Source: Corynebacterium comes (lineage in GTDB: Bacteria; Actinomycetota; Actinomycetes; Mycobacteriales; Mycobacteriaceae). Taken from it: 64,000 bases of DNA. This document shows, in pieces, positions 46,861-55,788 of the stretch. The stretch's first letter is position 1, and every line of letters starts with the position of its first letter. Below the pieces are notes generated by a model that did not search any database, was not told the origin of the DNA, and worked only from the letters and a program-made list of their open reading frames with translations. The translations under genes and the position numbers were made by a program. Location: assembly GCF_009734405.1 (NCBI RefSeq), contig NZ_CP046453.1, forward strand, positions 1,860,001 through 1,924,000, in the 5' to 3' direction.

Positions 46861-46867
<7 letters not shown>
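46631..46867 (+). CDS. Small ribbon-helix-helix-like protein
   Basis: 78 residues. IVISLSETHQAQLEMLADES then GRSPDQVIAELIRREWERY follows the strand-helix-helix pattern of RHH/CopG DNA-binding proteins. TACGGT lies 8 nt before ATG 46631, so the mRNA is probably leaderless. Its stop codon overlaps the 3' end of rnpB on the other strand. Autoregulation through the adjacent palindrome is a guess. Confidence 0.65.
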
Positions 46868-47270
<403 letters not shown>

Positions 47271-47279
47271 CGAAGGTCC

Positions 47280-47308
47280 ACCTTACTCTGCCCGTCCGCG
47301 TTCCGGAA
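47280..47308 (-). promoter_or_regulatory. rnpB: Candidate rnpB promoter
   Basis: Minus-strand TAAGGT (47285-47280) lies 9 nt before the rnpB 5' end at 47270, the right place for a -10 box. The -35 region (TTCCGG at 47308-47303) is weak. Confidence 0.5.
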
Positions 47309-47329
47309 GAGCCGAGGTCAGGGCACCGA

Positions 47330-48532
47330 TCAGCGCAGATGCGCGGTGTCGTTGAAGATGCGCAGGGTCGACCCGACGCGGGCTTCCTCGCCGAAGAACT
47401 CGACCACGCTGAGCGAGGCCAGGTCCAGGAACATCCGGGACACCACGTGGGGGCCCGCGTCCAGTGCCTGCCGGATGAAGGACTTGATCGGGGTGACGTG
47501 GCTGACCACGAGCACGGTCCTGCACTCGTAACGCTGCTGCAGGTCCCGACGCACGGCGCGCACACGGTTGTGCAGGATCTGCAGGGACTCGCCGCCGGGC
47601 GGGGTGACGGTGGGGTTGGACAGCCACTCTTCGTGGAGGTGGGGGGACATGGCGTGGGCCTCGTCGAAGGTTCTGCCCTCCCACTCGCCGAAGTCCTGCT
47701 CGATGAGTTCGTCGATGATCTCCACCTCGAGCCCGAGGAGCTTCGCGGCCGCCTCGGCGGTCTGCACGCAGCGGGTCAGGGGGGAGGTGACGATGGCGTC
47801 GATCCCGCCCCGTGACTGGAGCATGCGGGCCGCGGCGGCGGCCTGCTGCACGCCGAGGTCCGTGAGCGAGGGATCGGAGTGGCCCGAGTACTGTTTCGCT
47901 GCGGACATTTCGGTCTGGCCGTGACGAAGCAGCACGAAGCGGGTCGGCGGGGAGGTCGCCCCGGTCCAGTGGGAGGGGGTTCCCGAGGTGGACTGGGCGG
48001 TGGCGACGATCTCGCAGTCGTCGGCGCCGCGCTCCCCCTCCGACGGCTCCGCCTGCTCAGACCCTGCCTGTTCAGGCACCGACGTCCCGCCCACAATCCC
48101 CGGCGCGTGTCCGGCGGCGGCGGCATCCATCGCCTGGTTGGACAGTGCGTCGGCGGCGGAGTTCTTCGCGCGCGGCACCCAGGTGAAGGTGACCCGGTCG
48201 AAGTGGTCGAGGAGGGGGCGTGCCTCGAGGGCGAGTTTCTGCATGTCGGCGTGCTTGATCTTCCAGCGTCCGCTCATCTGCTCGACGACGAGTTTGGAGT
48301 CCATGAAGACCTCGAGGGTCTGGGCGCCCAGGTCCCGTGCGGCCTCCAGGCCGCGGAGCATGCCGTGGTATTCGGCGACGTTGTTGGTGGCGCGTTTGCC
48401 CACGACGTAGACGATGTCGCGCAGGACGGTTTTTCCGTCGGCGGCGTAGACGACGGTTCCGGAGCCGGCGATCCCGGGGTTTCCGCGGGAGCCGCCGTCG
48501 GCGTAGACGATCACATGGTTATGTCCGGGCAC
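47330..48532 (-). CDS. Bifunctional RNase H / histidine phosphatase family protein
   Basis: A 400-residue fusion known in actinobacteria. The first 130 residues are RNase HI (YADGGSRGNPG, then VAEYHGML and FMDSKLVVEQM hold the acidic triad). After a linker, residues about 195-400 are a histidine phosphatase (VLLRHGQTEM, then VVSHVTPI). In mycobacteria the phosphatase half acts in cobalamin synthesis. GTG at 48532 shares its first base with the TAG of the zinc-ribbon gene. Confidence 0.92.
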   Translation of the reverse strand: MPGHNHVIVYADGGSRGNPGIAGSGTVVYAADGKTVLRDIVYVVGKRATNNVAEYHGMLRGLEAARDLGAQTLEVFMDSKLVVEQMSGRWKIKHADMQKLALEARPLLDHFDRVTFTWVPRAKNSAADALSNQAMDAAAAGHAPGIVGGTSVPEQAGSEQAEPSEGERGADDCEIVATAQSTSGTPSHWTGATSPPTRFVLLRHGQTEMSAAKQYSGHSDPSLTDLGVQQAAAAARMLQSRGGIDAIVTSPLTRCVQTAEAAAKLLGLEVEIIDELIEQDFGEWEGRTFDEAHAMSPHLHEEWLSNPTVTPPGGESLQILHNRVRAVRRDLQQRYECRTVLVVSHVTPIKSFIRQALDAGPHVVSRMFLDLASLSVVEFFGEEARVGSTLRIFNDTAHLR

Positions 48533-49254
48533 TAGGACTGCTTCCGGACGAGGTAGGTGCCGCATTCCGGGCAGTGGGGCAGCTCGTCGGCGGGTGCCCG
48601 GCGCACGCGTTCCTGGTCCATGCCGGACAGCACGATGTAGCAACCGCCGCAGGTGCGTCCGTTGAAGTCGGCGGCGCCGACGTCGGAGTCGTTCTTCTGG
48701 GCCTCGTACTCGGCGAGCACGTCCGCGGGGAGCTGGGAGCGCAGCTCGGCGATGCGGGTCTCGGGGTCGGTGACTGCGGCGGCCGCGGCGTTGGCGGCGT
48801 CGGCGGCGCGCTTGGCCATCTCGAGCTGGCGGGTGAGCTCGTCGGACTTCGCGCCGTGGACGTCGAGGTTGTTGCGCAGGGCGTGGATCTGGTTGTGGCT
48901 TTCGGCGAGTTCGCTCATCAGGTCGGCGATGCGGGACTTGGCGGAGTAGCGGTCGTGTTCCAGTTCGCGGCGGCGCTCCGGGTCGGTCTCGGCGGTCAGC
49001 TGCGCCTTGTCGTCGCGTTCACGCTTGCGCAGCTTGCGCTCGTCCTCCTGGATGCGCAGGATCTCGGCCTCCATGTCGTCGACGGCCATCCGGGCGGAGG
49101 CGGAGGCGTTGAGCATGCGCTGCTGTTCCTGGACGAGGCGTTCGTATTCCGTCTGTTCGGGGGTCACGAATGCCTTGTCGCCCACCACTTCGAGGGAACG
49201 TTCGGTGTTGGCCAGCTCAAGCAGGACGGCCTGCTGCTTCGGGTCGAGTTTCAT
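48532..49254 (-). CDS. Coiled-coil protein with C-terminal C4 zinc ribbon
   Basis: 240 residues: a long coiled coil (about 10-170) and a zinc ribbon formed by CGGC and CPEC near the C-terminus. This family (DUF164, zf-RING_7) sits between Nif3-like and RNase H genes in many actinobacteria; function is unknown. ATG 49254 overlaps the upstream stop by 4 nt. Confidence 0.9.
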   Translation of the reverse strand: MKLDPKQQAVLLELANTERSLEVVGDKAFVTPEQTEYERLVQEQQRMLNASASARMAVDDMEAEILRIQEDERKLRKRERDDKAQLTAETDPERRRELEHDRYSAKSRIADLMSELAESHNQIHALRNNLDVHGAKSDELTRQLEMAKRAADAANAAAAAVTDPETRIAELRSQLPADVLAEYEAQKNDSDVGAADFNGRTCGGCYIVLSGMDQERVRRAPADELPHCPECGTYLVRKQS

Positions 49255-50399
49255 GTCTGATCTTTCTGATCGTGTGCGTGAGCGGACAGGGTCCAGGGGT
49301 CGGTGCGCAGGTCGATGACGTGCGTAGCCACGCCCGCCTTCTCCCCGACGATCCCCGCCGCCTGCGCGGTCCACGGGAATTCGCTCGCCCAGTGGGCGGT
49401 GTCGATGACGGGCGGGCCGCCGGCCCGCAGGTATTCATCGACGGGGTGGTGCCGCAGGTCGGAGGTGACGTAGGCGTCCACGCCCAGGCCCCGTACTGCG
49501 TCGAGGAAGCTGTCGCCGGACCCGGAGCTCACCGCCACGGTGCGGATGATGGCGTCCGGGTCGCCCGCGGCACGCACCCCCCACTCGGTCTGTGGCAGGG
49601 CGTCGGCGACCTGTTGGGTGAAGTCCCGCAGGGTCATCGGTTCGGGCAACTCACCGATCCTACCCAGTCCGGGGGCCCGGGTGTTATCCGAGGTGTCGGC
49701 CATCTCGAGGATGTCGAAGGCGGGCTCCTCGTAGGGGTGGGTGGCGCGGAGGGCGGTGATGAGGGCGCGGCGTCGGGAAGCGGGGGCGACGAACTCGACC
49801 CGCAGCTCAGTCGCCCGGTGCGGTACGCCGACCTCGCCGTCGGTCGGGTCGGCGCCGGCGACGGGCGTGAACTGGCCGGTGCCCTCGATCTCGAAGGCGC
49901 AGTCGCGGTAGTCGCCGATCTCGCCGGCGCCCGCCTCGAACAGTGCCCGCTTCAGCGCCTCGGCGTCGCCCGGGGGAACGTGCACGCCCCACTTGTCCAC
50001 GCCCGCGCCGGACTTCGGCAGGATCGGCCGGCCCGGGGTGATGCCCACCAGCTCGGCGAGGCGGTCGTTGACGCCGGGGCGGGCGGAGTCGGCGTTGGTG
50101 TGCGCGGCGAACAGCGCCACCCCGCCCCTGATGAGGGTGTGGATGACCCTGCCCTTCGGGGTGTCGGCCGCCACGGACGTCACCCCCCGCATGAGCAGGG
50201 GATGGTGGATCACCAGCATCTGCGCACCGATGCGCACCGCCTCCTCGGCGACGGCCTGGGTGCAGTCCAGCGCGAACGCCACCGTTCGGACCTCATCCGC
50301 CGGATCCCCACAGATCAGCCCCACTGCGTCCCAGCTCTCCGCGAGCGACGGCGGGTAGGCGGTCTCGAGGACCCTCCGGATCTCAGCGACAGTACTCAT
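49251..50399 (-). CDS. Nif3-like dinuclear metal centre protein
   Basis: A 382-residue YbgI/DUF34 protein with metal ligands in LVIHHPLLMRG and AAHTNADSA near the start and the inserted middle domain found in longer members. Family members bind two metals and are proposed to act in GTP cyclohydrolase-like or tRNA-linked metabolism. It heads the leftward operon with the zinc-ribbon and RNase H genes. Confidence 0.92.
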   Translation of the reverse strand: MSTVAEIRRVLETAYPPSLAESWDAVGLICGDPADEVRTVAFALDCTQAVAEEAVRIGAQMLVIHHPLLMRGVTSVAADTPKGRVIHTLIRGGVALFAAHTNADSARPGVNDRLAELVGITPGRPILPKSGAGVDKWGVHVPPGDAEALKRALFEAGAGEIGDYRDCAFEIEGTGQFTPVAGADPTDGEVGVPHRATELRVEFVAPASRRRALITALRATHPYEEPAFDILEMADTSDNTRAPGLGRIGELPEPMTLRDFTQQVADALPQTEWGVRAAGDPDAIIRTVAVSSGSGDSFLDAVRGLGVDAYVTSDLRHHPVDEYLRAGGPPVIDTAHWASEFPWTAQAAGIVGEKAGVATHVIDLRTDPWTLSAHAHDQKDQT

Positions 50400-50451
50400 G
50401 GCTCCTTAGTGTAGACGGGCAGTTTGGTGTCCTCTCTGGCACATTGGGGAC

Positions 50452-51108
50452 GTGAGTATTCTTCTTCTCGACGTCGACGGCACCCTCATCGATTCCCTCC
50501 CCGGTATCCAGCGCGGATTCCGCCACACCCTCGATCAGCTCGACTGGCCCCACCCGGACCAGGAGTTCACCGACCACATCGCCGGGCCCCCGATGGAGAC
50601 CACGCTGCGTTCCCTGGGCATGAGTCCCGCCATGGCGCAGGAGGGTCTGGGCATCTACCTGGAGTACACCCGGCGCGGTGGCTGGGCCGACGCCACGAGC
50701 TTCCCCGGGATGCTCGATCTGCTGCGCAGGTGGAAGTCCGAGGGCCTGACGCTGGCGACCGCCACGTCCAAGGGGGAGGCCTTCGCCCGGCTGATCCTCG
50801 AGCGCGAGGGTTTCCTCGAGCACATCGATTTCCTCGGCGCCGCCCAGGAGGACGGCCCGCGGCGCCACAAGTCGGCGGTGATCGATCACGTGCTGTCCAC
50901 GAACGGGTGGCGTGTTGACACGTCCGATATCCTGATGGTCGGCGACCGCTCCCACGACATCGAGGGTGCCGCCGAGCACGGCATCGACACCGTTGCCGTC
51001 GCCTGGGGATACGGAACCCCCGTGGAGTGGGCGAGCGCCGCGCGCACCGCACACACGCCTGAGGATCTTGAAGGGATCGTCCATGACTGGCTCGCCACAC
51101 GAGGATGA
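50452..51108 (+). CDS. HAD-family hydrolase (phosphoglycolate phosphatase-like)
   Basis: A 218-residue phosphatase. Motif I is LLDVDGTLIDS (nucleophile Asp and acid Asp), motif II is TATSKG, and motif IV is MVGDRSHDIEGA. The cap between I and II is of the alpha-helical C1 type. GTG 50452 is the likely start. The 3' end overlaps the phosphatase gene that follows. Confidence 0.9.
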   Translation: MSILLLDVDGTLIDSLPGIQRGFRHTLDQLDWPHPDQEFTDHIAGPPMETTLRSLGMSPAMAQEGLGIYLEYTRRGGWADATSFPGMLDLLRRWKSEGLTLATATSKGEAFARLILEREGFLEHIDFLGAAQEDGPRRHKSAVIDHVLSTNGWRVDTSDILMVGDRSHDIEGAAEHGIDTVAVAWGYGTPVEWASAARTAHTPEDLEGIVHDWLATRG

Positions 51109-51595
51109 GCGTTACCACGTCGATTTCGTCTGCACCGGCAACATCTGCCGCTCCCCCATGGCCGAGGTGATCTTCCGCGACGCGGTGGAGCGCTCCGGCA
51201 TGGCCGCGTACATCCGGGTGTCCTCCTGCGGCATCGGCGGCTGGCACGTGGGCAACGGCGCCGACAAGCGTGCCGTCGCTGAGCTGCGCGCCGCAGGCCA
51301 TGACGGCTCCGACCACATCGCCTCCCGGCTCGGCCCCGAGGACATGGCCGCTGACCTGCTCATCGCCCTGGACACCGGACACGTCGCCGAAATGGTCACC
51401 CTGGGTGTGCCGGAGGAGAAGATCCGCCTGCTGCGCAGCTTCGACCCGGACGCCCCGGAGCAGGCCTCCGTGGACGACCCCTACTACGGCGGGCCCGAGG
51501 GTTTCACGCAGACCCGCACCCAGATCGAGTCCGCCGTCGAGGGCCTGCTCGCCTTCGCGCATGCGGCCGTCCGGGTGAGCAACAGAGCGGTCTAG
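51083..51595 (+). CDS. Low-molecular-weight protein tyrosine phosphatase
   Basis: A 170-residue enzyme with the CX5R loop CTGNICRS (Cys17, Arg23) near the N-terminus and the general-acid loop VDDPYYGG. It dephosphorylates protein tyrosines in this family. The ATG overlaps the HAD gene by 26 nt, so the two are co-translated and may act together. Confidence 0.94.
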   Translation: MTGSPHEDERYHVDFVCTGNICRSPMAEVIFRDAVERSGMAAYIRVSSCGIGGWHVGNGADKRAVAELRAAGHDGSDHIASRLGPEDMAADLLIALDTGHVAEMVTLGVPEEKIRLLRSFDPDAPEQASVDDPYYGGPEGFTQTRTQIESAVEGLLAFAHAAVRVSNRAV

Positions 51596-51620
51596 GCACT
51601 GCAGGTAGACTGTCATTCTG

Positions 51621-52532
51621 ATGAATACGACCAGGCAGCGGTACGGCAGCGTCCACGGGCAGGGCAGGAAAGGGTGGCGGACCTTTCTCAGGCCCGGCTG
51701 GGTGTTCATGATCCTCGCGATCATCGCCTTCTCCTATGCCGCCTTCTCCTTCCTCGCCCCCTGGCAGCTGAGCAAGGACGATGACATCGTCCACCGCAAC
51801 GAGCAGGTCGACGCCGCTTTCCGGGTCGACCCCGTTCCCGCCACCGAGATCTTCGGTGCCGGCGGGGCCGTCGCCCCGGAGGATGAGTGGCGCCGCGTCA
51901 TCCTCGAGGGCCGCTACCTCACCGACGATGAGGTTCTCCTGCGCCTGCGGCCCGTCGACTCCTCCCCCGCCTTCCACGCGCTGACCCCGTTCCGGCTCGA
52001 GTCCGGGGAGACGATTCTGGTCAACCGTGGTTTCACCGTGCCGCTGGACGGCAACGTCCCGGACATGACCGACGCCCCCACCGGGCAGGTGACCATCGTC
52101 GGCCAGGCGCGTCTCAACGAGCAGGTCCCCGGATCCCTCCCCATGACCGACCAGGGCTACCGACAGGTCTACGGCATCAACACCCGACAGATCTCCGAGG
52201 TCGTCGGTGTGGACCTCGGACGCGACTTCGTGCAGCTCTCCGCCGATCAGCCGGGCGTGCTCAACCCCATCCCGGTGCCCAAGCTCGACCGTGGCTCGCA
52301 CCTGTCCTACGGTTTCCAGTGGATCGCCTTCGGCATCATGGCACCGCTCGGCCTGGGCTATTTCGTCTGGGCGGAGCTGCGTGAGCGTCGCCGTGTGCGC
52401 TCCGAGGAGGAGGAGCTCATCGACACCCCCGGGGAGGTCCCCGCGGCCCCGGACAGCGGGCGCGACCGTTACGGTGACTCCCGTCCGGACCACTACGGGC
52501 GCCTGGCCAAACGTGACCGTGAGCGCTTCTGA
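51621..52532 (+). CDS. SURF1-family protein
   Basis: A 303-residue membrane protein with one helix near residues 28-50 and another near 230-250, enclosing an outer loop, the SURF1 layout. SURF1 proteins help assemble haem-copper cytochrome oxidase. FAPWQL-like and NRGFTVPLDG segments are conserved. It lies 25 nt after the tyrosine phosphatase gene. Confidence 0.92.
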   Translation: MNTTRQRYGSVHGQGRKGWRTFLRPGWVFMILAIIAFSYAAFSFLAPWQLSKDDDIVHRNEQVDAAFRVDPVPATEIFGAGGAVAPEDEWRRVILEGRYLTDDEVLLRLRPVDSSPAFHALTPFRLESGETILVNRGFTVPLDGNVPDMTDAPTGQVTIVGQARLNEQVPGSLPMTDQGYRQVYGINTRQISEVVGVDLGRDFVQLSADQPGVLNPIPVPKLDRGSHLSYGFQWIAFGIMAPLGLGYFVWAELRERRRVRSEEEELIDTPGEVPAAPDSGRDRYGDSRPDHYGRLAKRDRERF

Positions 52533-52619
52533 TAATCCACAGGTCAAGCCCAGGCAAAATCGCCTGCGGAGGGTTAGGCTGGGCATGTCATCCCAACTAG
52601 TTTCCGCAGGACAAAAATC

Positions 52620-53468
52620 ATGGGCTTCTGGAACCGACTCATCGGAACCTCCGGCGCGGAGCGGATCGTGGACGCACGCGCGGCAGGTTCCCCTTCACCA
52701 CGCCACCGGCGTGCCACCGACATGCATGAAGAGCTGTGCTGCGACCCTCGGGTAGCCGCCCAGGCCCTCCTCCTGGCGACGGATAACGCTGCGGAACTCG
52801 GGCTCGTGCCGAACAGGGAGATCACGGTCGATGACATCGACCTGGACTTCTACAACGGGCCCGACGGTTTCCGGCTGGAGCATCTCAGCGCGTTGCTGCG
52901 GCTCACGGAGGACGACGGCACGCCGTTGTACCCGAAAACCGTGCACTTCGACCCGGAGTGCGTGAACTCGAATGACGCCTACTCCCGCCTCGTGTGGCAG
53001 GTCGCTGACGCCGCCGGGACGACCGAGCGCTTCGCCGATGTCCGCTGTGACCTGCACTTCGGCCCCAACTTCGCCAAGTTCCCGGTAGGTGAACTGCACT
53101 ATCGCCTCGATGGCGAGCCGGTTCATCATGACGTCGCCGTGGAAGGCGAATGGGCCGACCCCGAGGTCGTGCGCAGGATCTTCCAGGACGCCACCCCCGA
53201 GGGTCACCGCTGGGTGGCCACCGGTGACTTCGCGGTGCACGTGTGGGTACCCGAGGAGCACGCCGACAACATCGCGCGTATCTTCGCTTCGGAGGACACC
53301 GCCGCAGAAGCCCGCCTCGCCGGCCGCTTCTACGAGGAACGTCACCACGGACCCCATCGACACCACCCAGACCCCGCAGGAGCAGTACATGAAGAGCAGG
53401 AAGAAGCAGCGCAACAAGGTGAGGAAGGTCATCGAGACGGTCCCGACCACCGTCGAGACGGACAGTGA
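52620..53468 (+). CDS. Hypothetical protein, first of a tandem pair
   Basis: A 282-residue soluble protein of unknown function. GCAGGA lies 8 nt before the ATG. The part from about 66 to 225 (DDIDLDFYNGPDGF, LTEDDGTPLYPK, GHRWVATGDFAVHVWV) aligns with the next gene. The last 45 residues are His/Glu/Gln-rich and are read over the start of that gene, so the end of this protein may be a by-product of the overlap. No signal peptide or helix. Confidence 0.65.
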   Translation: MGFWNRLIGTSGAERIVDARAAGSPSPRHRRATDMHEELCCDPRVAAQALLLATDNAAELGLVPNREITVDDIDLDFYNGPDGFRLEHLSALLRLTEDDGTPLYPKTVHFDPECVNSNDAYSRLVWQVADAAGTTERFADVRCDLHFGPNFAKFPVGELHYRLDGEPVHHDVAVEGEWADPEVVRRIFQDATPEGHRWVATGDFAVHVWVPEEHADNIARIFASEDTAAEARLAGRFYEERHHGPHRHHPDPAGAVHEEQEEAAQQGEEGHRDGPDHRRDGQ

Positions 53469-54012
53469 CCTCCTCGGCCCCAGCCTGGAGACGCTCGCGG
53501 CCTATGACTTCCGCCCTTCCGCCGGGATCTCCGTAGGCGACCTCGACGCCGATGCTTTCCGACGCCGCCCCCTCACCACCCTGCTCACCCACCTCGACGA
53601 GGACGGCCACCCCGTCTTCGGGCGCGTCTACATCGACCAGGATGAACTGACCCGCACCACCGTCGCCGACCTCACCTGCTTCGCCACCACCGTCGCCGGC
53701 CACGCCGGCACCGGCGGCGAGATGACCGAGCCCATCGTCATGACCGACCCCGGCTCCCCCACCACCGGCAGCCTCCGCTACACCGTGGGTCAGACCGTCC
53801 GGGACCATTCCTTCCACATTGACCCGGACTTCGGCGACGGCCTCGTCGAGGCCGACATCCTGGAAGGCGTGGCCCCCGAGGGCTACGACGCCTTCACCTT
53901 CTACGCCGGCCCCGCCATGAAGCCCGTCACCATCTGGCTACCCGCCGACAGCGACGACAAACTCATCGAGGCCCTCGTCGCCGAGAACCCGGAACCGCGC
54001 GCAACCGAGTAG
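53389..54012 (+). CDS. Hypothetical protein, second of a tandem pair
   Basis: A 207-residue paralogue of the gene before it, sharing GDLDADAF, the HLDEDGHPVFG region, the VAPEGYDAFTF segment and a similar spacing. The basic N-terminus (MKSRKKQRNKVRK) differs. CAGGAG lies 6 nt before the ATG, inside the previous gene, an overlap of 80 nt. Function unknown. It is the last gene before the tRNA-Val remnant. Confidence 0.65.
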   Translation: MKSRKKQRNKVRKVIETVPTTVETDSDLLGPSLETLAAYDFRPSAGISVGDLDADAFRRRPLTTLLTHLDEDGHPVFGRVYIDQDELTRTTVADLTCFATTVAGHAGTGGEMTEPIVMTDPGSPTTGSLRYTVGQTVRDHSFHIDPDFGDGLVEADILEGVAPEGYDAFTFYAGPAMKPVTIWLPADSDDKLIEALVAENPEPRATE

Positions 54013-54023
54013 CACGAACCATA

Positions 54024-54055
54024 AAAGCCACCCATCACAAGTGATGGGTGGCTTT
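54024..54055 (+). terminator. Terminator after the tandem pair
   Basis: A perfect 15-bp stem (54024-54038 with 54041-54055) with a 2-nt loop; the arms begin and end with AAA and TTT. It lies 11 nt past the stop and 4 nt before the tRNA-Val 3' end. Confidence 0.8.
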
Positions 54056-54059
54056 CAGG

Positions 54060-54104
54060 TGGTGCGCTCTGACGGGCTCGAACCGCCGACCTACTGGGTG
54101 TAAA
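54060..54104 (-). other. 3' half of tRNA-Val(UAC): left attachment site of an integrated element
   Basis: On the minus strand the sequence reads from the anticodon loop (TTTACAC, anticodon TAC) through the stem CCAGT, the T-arm GGCGGTTCGAGCCCGTC and AGAGCGC to ACCA. The matching 5' half does not follow: past 54104 the base-pairing partner of CCAGT is missing. This is the pattern left when an element inserts in the anticodon loop and carries its own copy of the 3' half to rebuild the tRNA at its other end. That end should lie right of the window. Confidence 0.82.
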
Positions 54105-54335
54105 GAAACAGTTACCCCTCTGGCCGGTCTGAGGAAACGTCCCTTGGCCTGGGGGAACGTCTACTCAGCGCGTCTCGCGCCGACTCACCAAAACCCGCCC
54201 AGACTAGCAAGTCCGAGGCCAAAGCGGGGCCACCCGTGGGGTCTCCGAGGCCCTCGCGCCGCGTCGGCGGGTCCGGGTTCCACGAACCTTCCCCAGCCCG
54301 GCGGAGCGCTACCAGTCGGCAGGTGGTTCCGCCAG

Positions 54336-54361
54336 CCCGATAACCCCGCCCGATAACCCCG
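54336..54361 (+). repeat. Tandem 13-bp repeat near the left end
   Basis: CCCGATAACCCCG is repeated twice without a gap, directly before the 14-bp dyad of the first element promoter. The 230 nt between the tRNA remnant and this repeat hold no gene. Two GGAACGTC or GAAACGTC units (54132-54162) there may be arm sites for integrase or excisionase. Confidence 0.6.
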
Positions 54362-54434
54362 TGACCAGGGGAAACCTTGTGGGAGGATTATTTCGGCTGA
54401 TTCAATTTTCCTAGAGATTGAGGGAAACGCCCTC
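54358..54434 (+). promoter_or_regulatory. Element promoter A with dyad and leader hairpin
   Basis: CCCGTGACCAGGGG (54358-54371) is a dyad with 6-bp arms. TTGTGG (54377-54382) and TTCAAT (54401-54406) are spaced by 18 nt. Then GAGGGAAACGCCCTC (54420-54434) forms a 5-bp hairpin just before the ribosome binding site. The same order and spacing recur at 55426-55504. Confidence 0.65.
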
Positions 54435-54450
54435 GACCGGAAAGGGAAAC

Positions 54451-55281
54451 ATGAACACTCTCGACCAGAACCTCGTCCGCCGCAACAACGGCAAGATCCA
54501 CGACGTCGGCTGCAGCCACCGCCCGGCCAGCATCCGCCCCGTCGCCGGGACGAAGGGCATGACCATCCAGGAGGTCGTCGCCAAGTACGGCACCGACCTC
54601 TGCAGCCACTGCTTCCCGGCGTCGGTGGTTGAGCGGGCCCAGGCCACCGAGACCGAGACCGCCCCGGTCCAGGGGCCGGAATACCAGGGCACCGTGTCCG
54701 AGGAGGACGGCCTGCTGGTCGTCACCGTCTCGAAGCACCCGGGCCAGTACGACCCGAACGCCCATGACGTGTACGCTGCCGCTAATGGGGAGTGGGTCGT
54801 CACCAACCCCCACTCCGGAACCTACCGCGTGTCCGCCACCCTGCAGACCGTCTCCCGGAACGGCACCATCGTGGACACCCGATATGCGGACCACGCCCAC
54901 GTCCTGCCCGCTGTTCGAGCAGGTGTCGAGGCCCTGAACCGCTACAACGAGGCGGAGCAGGCACAGCAGGCCCCCGACCTGGACACGAGCGGCGAGCTGA
55001 GCGCAGACGACGTGGCCCTGGTCGTCCGCGACCTCCGGGAGCGGGGCCTGATCCACGGAGCCGTGGTGGGTGCCTCCCCGATGACCGGCGAGACCATCGC
55101 GCAGGTGGCCGATGTGGTGGGGGAGTCGTGGTTGCTTGAAGTCGGCCCCTTCGGAGTCTGGACCGACCGGGACGGCACCCTCGAGGGACACACCACCGCC
55201 TGCGAGAACGTCTGGGGCGCTGGCCTGGCGCTGGCCTGGGCGATCAACGCGGACCGCGACGAGCTGGCCCCGACGGGATAG
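54451..55281 (+). CDS. Element hypothetical protein with a possible zinc site
   Basis: 276 residues, no known domain. Near the N-terminus, GCSHRP and CSHCFP, about 30 residues apart, could bind zinc. The middle (DGLLVVTVSKHPGQYDPNAH) and the C-terminus look globular. AAAGGG lies 4-9 nt before ATG 54451. It is read from promoter A and followed by a hairpin. Confidence 0.65.
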   Translation: MNTLDQNLVRRNNGKIHDVGCSHRPASIRPVAGTKGMTIQEVVAKYGTDLCSHCFPASVVERAQATETETAPVQGPEYQGTVSEEDGLLVVTVSKHPGQYDPNAHDVYAAANGEWVVTNPHSGTYRVSATLQTVSRNGTIVDTRYADHAHVLPAVRAGVEALNRYNEAEQAQQAPDLDTSGELSADDVALVVRDLRERGLIHGAVVGASPMTGETIAQVADVVGESWLLEVGPFGVWTDRDGTLEGHTTACENVWGAGLALAWAINADRDELAPTG

Positions 55282-55297
55282 CCTTCCCCGGCCTCCC

Positions 55298-55326
55298 GTG
55301 GTACCTCCCGCCGCCCGGGAGGCCAC
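55298..55326 (+). terminator. Hairpin after the first element gene
   Basis: CCTCCCG (55304-55310) pairs with CGGGAGG (55316-55322), extended by GTGG and CCAC across a 2-nt bulge. No U-tract follows, so its strength as a terminator is uncertain. Confidence 0.4.
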
Positions 55327-55425
55327 GGCGGGGCCGAGCGCCCGACCCGTACTCAAACCCGCCGGGGAGCCACGGAGCGTATACCATATCCGCCGACTTC
55401 CCGCGCTCCACTACCCCCGCTAATA

Positions 55426-55504
55426 CCCCTGACCTGGGGAAACACCTTGTGGGGGGATTATTGCCCGTGATTTAATTGTATTAGAGATTGAGGGAAACGC
55501 CCTC
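55426..55504 (+). promoter_or_regulatory. Element promoter B, near copy of promoter A
   Basis: CCCCTGACCTGGGG (55426-55439), TTGTGG (55447-55452), TTTAAT (55471-55476, spacing 18) and the hairpin GAGGGAAACGCCCTC (55490-55504) repeat the arrangement of promoter A. The two blocks are alike over about 80 nt although the genes behind them are unrelated. Confidence 0.65.
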
Positions 55505-55533
55505 ACACCCCCCCCACACACAAGGAGAACACC

Positions 55534-55761
55534 ATGGAAATCCCCCGGACCGATGCCAAGAACCTGCTCGCGATTGCCACCTCCTACGACTACCTCTCCG
55601 GCGACGCAGGGGTGGCGGTCACCGACGAGATGAAGGAAGACCACGCGCAGCGCCTGCTGGTGCTCAACAAGATGGTTGCACCCGAGATTCTGAACGCTGC
55701 CCCCGTGATCTCCGGTTGGTCCGCCACCAACGACTGGATCGCAGACCAGAACGTGATCTAA
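55534..55761 (+). CDS. Small element protein
   Basis: 75 residues (MEIPRTDAKNLLAIATSYDY and onward), acidic and mostly helical, no known domain. AAGGAG lies 7 nt before the ATG. First of five genes read from promoter B. Confidence 0.65.
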   Translation: MEIPRTDAKNLLAIATSYDYLSGDAGVAVTDEMKEDHAQRLLVLNKMVAPEILNAAPVISGWSATNDWIADQNVI

Positions 55762-55788
55762 CCAACAACCAGGGAAAGGAACCCCAAA

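Noticed and set aside
54060..54104. A complete tRNA-Val gene at this place
   Set aside because: Only the part from anticodon loop to CCA is present; the D-arm and 5' acceptor strand are missing, so it is a remnant, not a working gene.
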